This document shows positions 29,608-33,351 of a stretch of DNA of 33,351 nt, one piece after another. Made by a program: the position numbers and the translations under genes. The notes under the pieces were generated by a model. It did no database searches. It was not told the DNA's origin and saw only the letters and a program-made list of their open reading frames with translations. Where the stretch lies: positions 1 through 33,351 of IMG/VR virus record IMGVR_UViG_3300039106_000453; one strand, 5' to 3'. Numbering within the stretch: position 1 is the first letter of the stretch; each line of letters opens with the position of its first letter. Origin of the DNA: a virus.

Positions 29608-29726
29608 TTATAAAAAAAATTATATGTAAATTTAAAGGTCATACTATTGTAGATGCTGGATCTTGTCCATTTACTGGCAAAACGTATGAAGCATGTACAC
29701 GTTGTAATTTAATTAGGCCTATTTAA
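29604..29726 (+). CDS. Cys-rich microprotein (DUF1660-like, 40 aa)
   Basis: A 40-residue frame overlapping the previous stop by 4 bases and the next ATG by one base (TTTAATG). It has 'IICKFKGHTIV', 'SCPFTGK' and 'ACTRCNLI', an arrangement like the DUF1660 phage proteins with a zinc knuckle. No ribosome binding site is visible, so translation is probably coupled. Confidence 0.6.
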   Translation: MIIKKIICKFKGHTIVDAGSCPFTGKTYEACTRCNLIRPI

Positions 29727-30229
29727 TGCAAACATTTCTTCCATCTAGCAACATTTCATATTCCGCAAAATCTTTAGATAGTAAGAGACTCAATAAACAA
29801 ATTCTTGAAGGGTATCAAATCCTTAAAGTATTGTCAGGAGAGTCTCCATCTGGAGCATGGCGCAATCACCCTGCAGTGCTTATGTGGAAGGGCTACGAGA
29901 CTGGGCTATGGTCTTATATACAGCACATGATAACAGAGGCTAAGGTTCGTGGTATTAAGACAATAAACAATGAGAACAATCTTAATGATCTTAAAGCAAA
30001 ATGTTCGGGTAGATGGGGAAAAACTCCACCAATGTTCTGGCTTAATGACAATAAAGTAATGCGTATTACAACAACACATAAAGCAAATCTATTTAAAAAA
30101 GATCCTATTTTTTATAGTCAATACCAATATGCAACAAACAGTCCATATAACAAACCATGTTGTGATGGATGTAGTTACTATTGGCCAACACATGCACAAA
30201 GAAATGAGTTGTTAAATGCAAATAATTAA
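29726..30229 (+). CDS. MSMEG_6728/pyrimidine-dimer-glycosylase-like protein
   Basis: A 167-residue protein. The start 'MQTFLPSSNISYSAKSLDSK' followed by 'RLNKQILEGYQILKVL' and 'WRNHPAVLMWKGYE' matches an actinobacterial family annotated as pyrimidine dimer DNA glycosylase-like (MSMEG_6728). If active it would start repair of UV damage, useful in sunlit water. The family name does not prove the activity. Conserved His/Trp residues are present. C-terminal Cys residues ('CCDGCSYYW') may bind metal. Confidence 0.65.
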   Translation: MQTFLPSSNISYSAKSLDSKRLNKQILEGYQILKVLSGESPSGAWRNHPAVLMWKGYETGLWSYIQHMITEAKVRGIKTINNENNLNDLKAKCSGRWGKTPPMFWLNDNKVMRITTTHKANLFKKDPIFYSQYQYATNSPYNKPCCDGCSYYWPTHAQRNELLNANN

Positions 30230-30617
30230 TTTAATCATTTTTACTGGTTTGTTTTTAAGTATATGCGTAATTGTATCTTTATCATATAAGATATATTTAT
30301 TAAGAAATGCATTAGAGCAATCTGTTTTAGATAACAAAGTTGTTTCTTCAGTTGCAGAGACATTAAAAGAACAATTAAATATTGTTAAAGATCAAACAGA
30401 GGATGCACAAGAACATTTTATAAAATTTTTATCAGACTCCAGACAGGTTGCATTTGATTATATTGAAACATCAATTGCTTCAATTAATGATATTATTTTA
30501 TATTGTGAACAACAGATTGATCAGCCCAAGTTAGCAGACCTATACTCAGATGCAAAATTAAAATTTATTTTAGAAAAACTTAAACCCATAGTTGAGCAAA
30601 ACTTAAAAGATTTATAG
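30216..30617 (+). CDS. Membrane-anchored coiled-coil protein
   Basis: A 133-residue protein overlapping the previous gene by 14 bases. The N-terminal span (about 3-26, 'IINLIIFTGLFLSICVIVSL') is followed by an acidic coiled coil (about 30-75) and helices. It has a topology like phage lysis accessory or superinfection proteins, but no family is recognised. Confidence 0.6.
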   Translation: MQIINLIIFTGLFLSICVIVSLSYKIYLLRNALEQSVLDNKVVSSVAETLKEQLNIVKDQTEDAQEHFIKFLSDSRQVAFDYIETSIASINDIILYCEQQIDQPKLADLYSDAKLKFILEKLKPIVEQNLKDL

Positions 30618-30627
30618 CAATATAGGC

Positions 30628-30633
30628 TATAAT
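30628..30633 (+). promoter_or_regulatory. Candidate -10 of a short monocistronic unit
   Basis: TATAAT lies 23 bases before the ATG at 30657, with a strong AAAGAGGTGA ribosome binding site between. A terminator follows the gene. The sequence GCTATAATAG is shared with the strong promoter at 17834-17863. Confidence 0.5.
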
Positions 30634-30656
30634 AGTATATAGAAAGAGGTGATTAA

Positions 30657-30950
30657 ATGAATCAAGCACAATTAAAGGCTATGGCAGCCTCATACGGACG
30701 TTCTGTTCTTGCAGGTGTAGTAGCACTTTATACCGCTGGAGTTACCGATCCAAAGGACATGTGGGCTGCTCTAGTGGCTGCTCTTGTTCCAGTCGTACTT
30801 CGTGCAGCAAATCCAAAAGATAAGTCTTTCGGAAAGTTTGATGCAGTTGCAAAAGATGTTGACGATGCAATGAAGAATATAAAGCCAGTAAAAAAGACTG
30901 CTAAAAAGTCTGTTAAGAAATCAACACCTTCTAAAAAAGTTGTAAAGTAG
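30657..30950 (+). CDS. Holin-like or nucleoid-like small protein with basic tail
   Basis: A 97-residue protein. The first half has hydrophobic segments ('RSVLAGVVALYTAGV' and 'WAALVAALVPVVLRAANPKD'), then a Lys-rich C-terminal tail (about 75-97) made of KKTAKK/KKS repeats. Similar 'AGVTDPKD ... ALVPV' proteins are common in phages and are often called membrane or holin-like. The tail resembles that of the endolysin in this window. It has its own promoter and terminator. Confidence 0.55.
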   Translation: MNQAQLKAMAASYGRSVLAGVVALYTAGVTDPKDMWAALVAALVPVVLRAANPKDKSFGKFDAVAKDVDDAMKNIKPVKKTAKKSVKKSTPSKKVVK

Positions 30951-30962
30951 TTACACTTAATT

Positions 30963-30994
30963 AATAGGGATGGGTAATTCTGTCCCTATTTTTT
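30963..30994 (+). terminator. Rho-independent terminator
   Basis: AATAGGGA at 30963-30970 pairs perfectly with TCCCTATT at 30983-30990 over a 12-base loop and runs into six Ts (30989-30994). It lies 12 bases after the preceding stop. Confidence 0.85.
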
Positions 30995-31009
30995 ATATAA
31001 AGGAAATTT

Positions 31010-31699
31010 ATGAATTTTGTGTATATATGCAAAGATGGCGACAATGAAGAACTTAGGTATTCAATTAGATCAGTTGTAAAAAATACTGATAACCCAAAAA
31101 TTTGGGTAGTTGGTGGAAAACCAGATTGGTATATTGGCAATTATATTTCAGTATTACAAGATCAACATAAGTATCAGAATGCACTTAATAATCTTAAGGC
31201 TGCTTGTGCCTCTGAAGAAATACCTGAAGACTTTATCTTGATGAATGATGATTTTTATATTACAAATAAAATAAATGAAATAAAAATATATAACAACGGT
31301 TTACTTTCAGATCAAATAAGTTCATATCATAGTGTTGGCCATAGATCAACTTATTTAAATAGATTAGGAAAAACATATTCTTACTTACAAAAAAGAAACA
31401 TACTTAATCCTATTAGTTATGAACTTCATGTTCCAATGCCGATGGAAAAAAGTAAATTAATAACAATTCTTGAAGAGCAGTACTCAACACTTTGGAGATC
31501 AAAGTATGGAAATTTGTTTAACATTGGTGGAGAAACGGTCAAAGATGTAAAGGTTCATAAAAGTGGCGCAATGCGTTCATTGTCACATAATGAAAACGAA
31601 GAGCATATTCCTTATTTGTCTAGTGCAGATACCTCTTTTAATTATCTTTTAGATTTTTTAACAAAAAATTTTCCAGATAAATCTATATATGAGAAATAA
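31010..31699 (+). CDS. Putative glycosyl/phosphosugar transferase (Stealth-like)
   Basis: A 229-residue protein with AAAGGAAA before the ATG. The segment 'DFILMNDDFYI' (about residues 75-85) has the 'NDDF' core of Stealth CR2-type and GT-A sugar transferases, where the acidic pair binds metal and sugar nucleotide. It is followed by 'YELHVPMPM', also seen in such phage proteins. It may modify host or virion glycans. It ends 17 bases inside the convergent glycosyltransferase gene. Confidence 0.65.
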   Translation: MNFVYICKDGDNEELRYSIRSVVKNTDNPKIWVVGGKPDWYIGNYISVLQDQHKYQNALNNLKAACASEEIPEDFILMNDDFYITNKINEIKIYNNGLLSDQISSYHSVGHRSTYLNRLGKTYSYLQKRNILNPISYELHVPMPMEKSKLITILEEQYSTLWRSKYGNLFNIGGETVKDVKVHKSGAMRSLSHNENEEHIPYLSSADTSFNYLLDFLTKNFPDKSIYEK

Positions 31700-32723
31700 T
31701 ATCTAAATATTTTTGTTGAAGTTCATTAACAGAAAAATTATCTATTCCTATTTGCAAGGCTTTTTCTTTTATCATTTTTTTATCTTTGTTTTCAATATAG
31801 TTATCAATAAGCGAAGCCAATTCTTTTGGATTTCCCGCATAAACATCTACAAGTGATTTAGTTTGAAATGTTTCTATATGCTCAGCATGAAAAAGCCATT
31901 CTTGTGGAAGAATTTTATTATTTGGAGATATGTTTGGCATAAAAACTGGCAGGGCACTAAGTAAAGACTCGTTCATTGGCAAACATAATCCAGCATATCT
32001 TCTTGGTAAAATCATAGCGTCAAACCCATCATACATATCTTCTCTATTTTTTACATTAACTTTGTTTATTGTTACTCTTGGATCATTGCTAGAAAAATCT
32101 GGAAAATTTTGTGCAGCAATAACTAGTTCGTAATCCGCTTTTGAGTATTGCAACATATCAAGTATTGTTTGAGTACCATTTCTATCTTTGTTTGCTAATT
32201 TTCCACCTACATGCAACAACCTATTATGATTTCTAGATAAATTGTTATTCTTTACATTTTCAAATAATTTTGGATCAGTTGGTGGTGGTAGATGCATAAT
32301 TTTACATCTTCCATCTACCATTTTTTCTACTTGATCTATATTCCATAAACTTGGAGCAAGAAGAATGTCTGGTAAATCCTCGGATGGATTTGCCATATTT
32401 CTTAAAAATTCAAAATTATATTGAAGAATTGTTTTAATTCCTCTGCGTCTTGCATAGTGTAAAAATTCTGGATAATAAAAAGTTTCACAACTTAAGACAA
32501 CATCCAACCCTTCTAAAAATTCTATAACTTCTAACTTTTTAGGAAATCCTCTTACTGTTTTAATTACGTTATAATCTTTGTACCATTCTGGATGTTGAAG
32601 ATTATTATTAAAAGGGTGAGAATCTATTAAAAGAATCTTGCTTGGATTTAACATTTTAGTTAGTTCTAAAGTTTGATAACCCAATCCAGTGTTATCTGAT
32701 CTAGCAATAATTCCAATTTTCAT
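31683..32723 (-). CDS. Glycosyltransferase (GT4-like, GT-B fold)
   Basis: A 346-residue protein on the reverse strand. The N-terminus 'MKIGIIARSDNTGLGYQTLE' and the C-terminal 'RLLHVGGKLANKDRNGTQTI' plus 'DAMILPRRYAGLCLPMNESL' follow the GT-B order; the last matches the GT4 nucleotide-sugar region with its Glu. It could transfer a sugar to host wall glycans or a phage component. It overlaps the upstream gene by 4 bases (ATGA), so the two form an operon. Confidence 0.78.
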   Translation of the reverse strand: MKIGIIARSDNTGLGYQTLELTKMLNPSKILLIDSHPFNNNLQHPEWYKDYNVIKTVRGFPKKLEVIEFLEGLDVVLSCETFYYPEFLHYARRRGIKTILQYNFEFLRNMANPSEDLPDILLAPSLWNIDQVEKMVDGRCKIMHLPPPTDPKLFENVKNNNLSRNHNRLLHVGGKLANKDRNGTQTILDMLQYSKADYELVIAAQNFPDFSSNDPRVTINKVNVKNREDMYDGFDAMILPRRYAGLCLPMNESLLSALPVFMPNISPNNKILPQEWLFHAEHIETFQTKSLVDVYAGNPKELASLIDNYIENKDKKMIKEKALQIGIDNFSVNELQQKYLDIISHI

Positions 32724-33351
32724 TCAGTATACCCCCATACATCATCGTCTGATGTAAACTTTCTTGTTCCTTTACGTCCATCTAAATGATATGATCTTTT
32801 AATTCCATTTTCTGGATGATATATCCAAAGTTTATGTATATTCCAACCGTCTTCATTAAACAAATTGTCTGGAATCATATCGGTTTGAATTCTTCCATGA
32901 ATAATATCTTCTATAAAATAACATTCTTTAGTATGCGGTAAAATCACTTCCCTATAATAAGTTACTAAAGAAAGGTGTGGTCTTTGACTCCATTGTGCTG
33001 TTTGTAAAAAGTTTCCAACATGATCAAACATTAAATGATTATGTGATTCTGGAATAGATTCTTCAAAATGAAACCTAATAGTTTTTGCTTGTTGAAATTC
33101 TAACATGTCAAGGCATTCTTCCCAATTAATTTCTTTATTAGTTACAAGTGGTGTGTCTCCTTCAACATATAACAAAACAGAGGTATTTATTAAGTTTATT
33201 GTTTCTTTCATCATAGTTGATTGGTGGCTATGTTTATCAAAAATTATAGGAAGAACATTATTCCACTCATGTAAACATTTCCATAAAACTCTATTTTTAA
33301 ACTCATCATAATCATTTTTTCTATTTAGTCTTTCTTCTCTTAGTCCATCAA
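32720..33351 (-). CDS. Glycosyltransferase-like protein, N-terminus beyond the right edge (partial)
   Basis: The reverse-strand frame stays open to the window edge: 45 more codons lie before the first in-window ATG pair at 33214. The true start is outside. Visible features are 'LLYVEGDTPLV', like the metal-binding strand of GT-A transferases, then an alpha/beta region and a His/Trp-rich C-terminus ('NIHKLWIYHPENGIKRSYHL'). Its stop overlaps the GT4-like gene. The family call is tentative. Confidence 0.6.
   Translation of the reverse strand, partial: DGLREERLNRKNDYDEFKNRVLWKCLHEWNNVLPIIFDKHSHQSTMMKETINLINTSVLLYVEGDTPLVTNKEINWEECLDMLEFQQAKTIRFHFEESIPESHNHLMFDHVGNFLQTAQWSQRPHLSLVTYYREVILPHTKECYFIEDIIHGRIQTDMIPDNLFNEDGWNIHKLWIYHPENGIKRSYHLDGRKGTRKFTSDDDVWGYTE

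Overview
The window is a gene-dense, A+T-rich stretch of a tailed bacteriophage genome (Caudoviricetes), or a prophage or metagenomic contig of one. It very probably infects an actinobacterium. The host call rests on a WhiB-type iron-sulfur regulator, several small zinc proteins and a 'PYCHTHDG' protein of types common in actinobacteria and their phages, and a phage-encoded DnaE polymerase with a PHP domain. The low G+C content and the style of the exported proteins would fit a small freshwater actinobacterium (Nanopelagicales-like); that part is inference. Almost everything is on the plus strand, with one-base, 4-base (ATGA) and longer overlaps between neighbouring genes. No integrase and no CRISPR array were seen.

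Layout. 1-1426: the end of a tail or receptor-binding module. 1426-2635: small regulators. 2628-15.5 kb: a replication and recombination module with DnaB-like helicase, DnaG-like primase, ssDNA-binding protein, DnaE, RecA-like protein, Hjc-like nuclease, Cas4/RecB-like nuclease and RuvC-like resolvase. It is interrupted by an AhpD-like protein and a flavin-dependent halogenase that overlap by 17 bases. 15.5-17.8 kb: terminase small and large subunits. 17.8-22.5 kb: a monocistronic exported coiled-coil protein, an Hsp20 with a possible RNA thermometer, a candidate small RNA, a reverse-strand methyltransferase, and a large exported PA14-FN3-coiled-coil protein that appears to start at CTG. 22.5-26 kb: two holin-like membrane proteins, a proteasome/HslV-like peptidase, tRNA-Thr, a 2OG oxygenase, a CHAP endolysin, a DUF2061 membrane protein and a secreted HNH nuclease. 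26-31 kb: small zinc proteins, another oxygenase, WhiB, a kinase-nucleotidylyltransferase fusion and a pyrimidine-dimer-glycosylase-like protein. 31-33.35 kb: glycosyltransferase-like genes on both strands, the last running off the right edge.

How it works together. The phage seems to bring most of its own replisome but no sliding clamp, clamp loader or RNA polymerase in this window. The accessory zone is built around host remodelling: exported surface proteins, a secreted nuclease, oxygenases, glycosyltransferases, WhiB, a peptidase and a possible NAD or sulfur nucleotide enzyme. Regulatory sequence is unusually readable. Extended -10 promoters (TGnTATAAT) recur, several genes have a -10 hexamer 5-7 bases before the start codon (predicted leaderless mRNAs), and the peptidase promoter lies inside a 13-bp inverted repeat whose right arm covers the ribosome binding site.

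Genes shorter than 60 codons at 11965, 15137 and 29604 were found by reading the sequence. No stretch longer than 300 bases lacks a gene. All functional calls come from motif recognition by eye; no database search was run.
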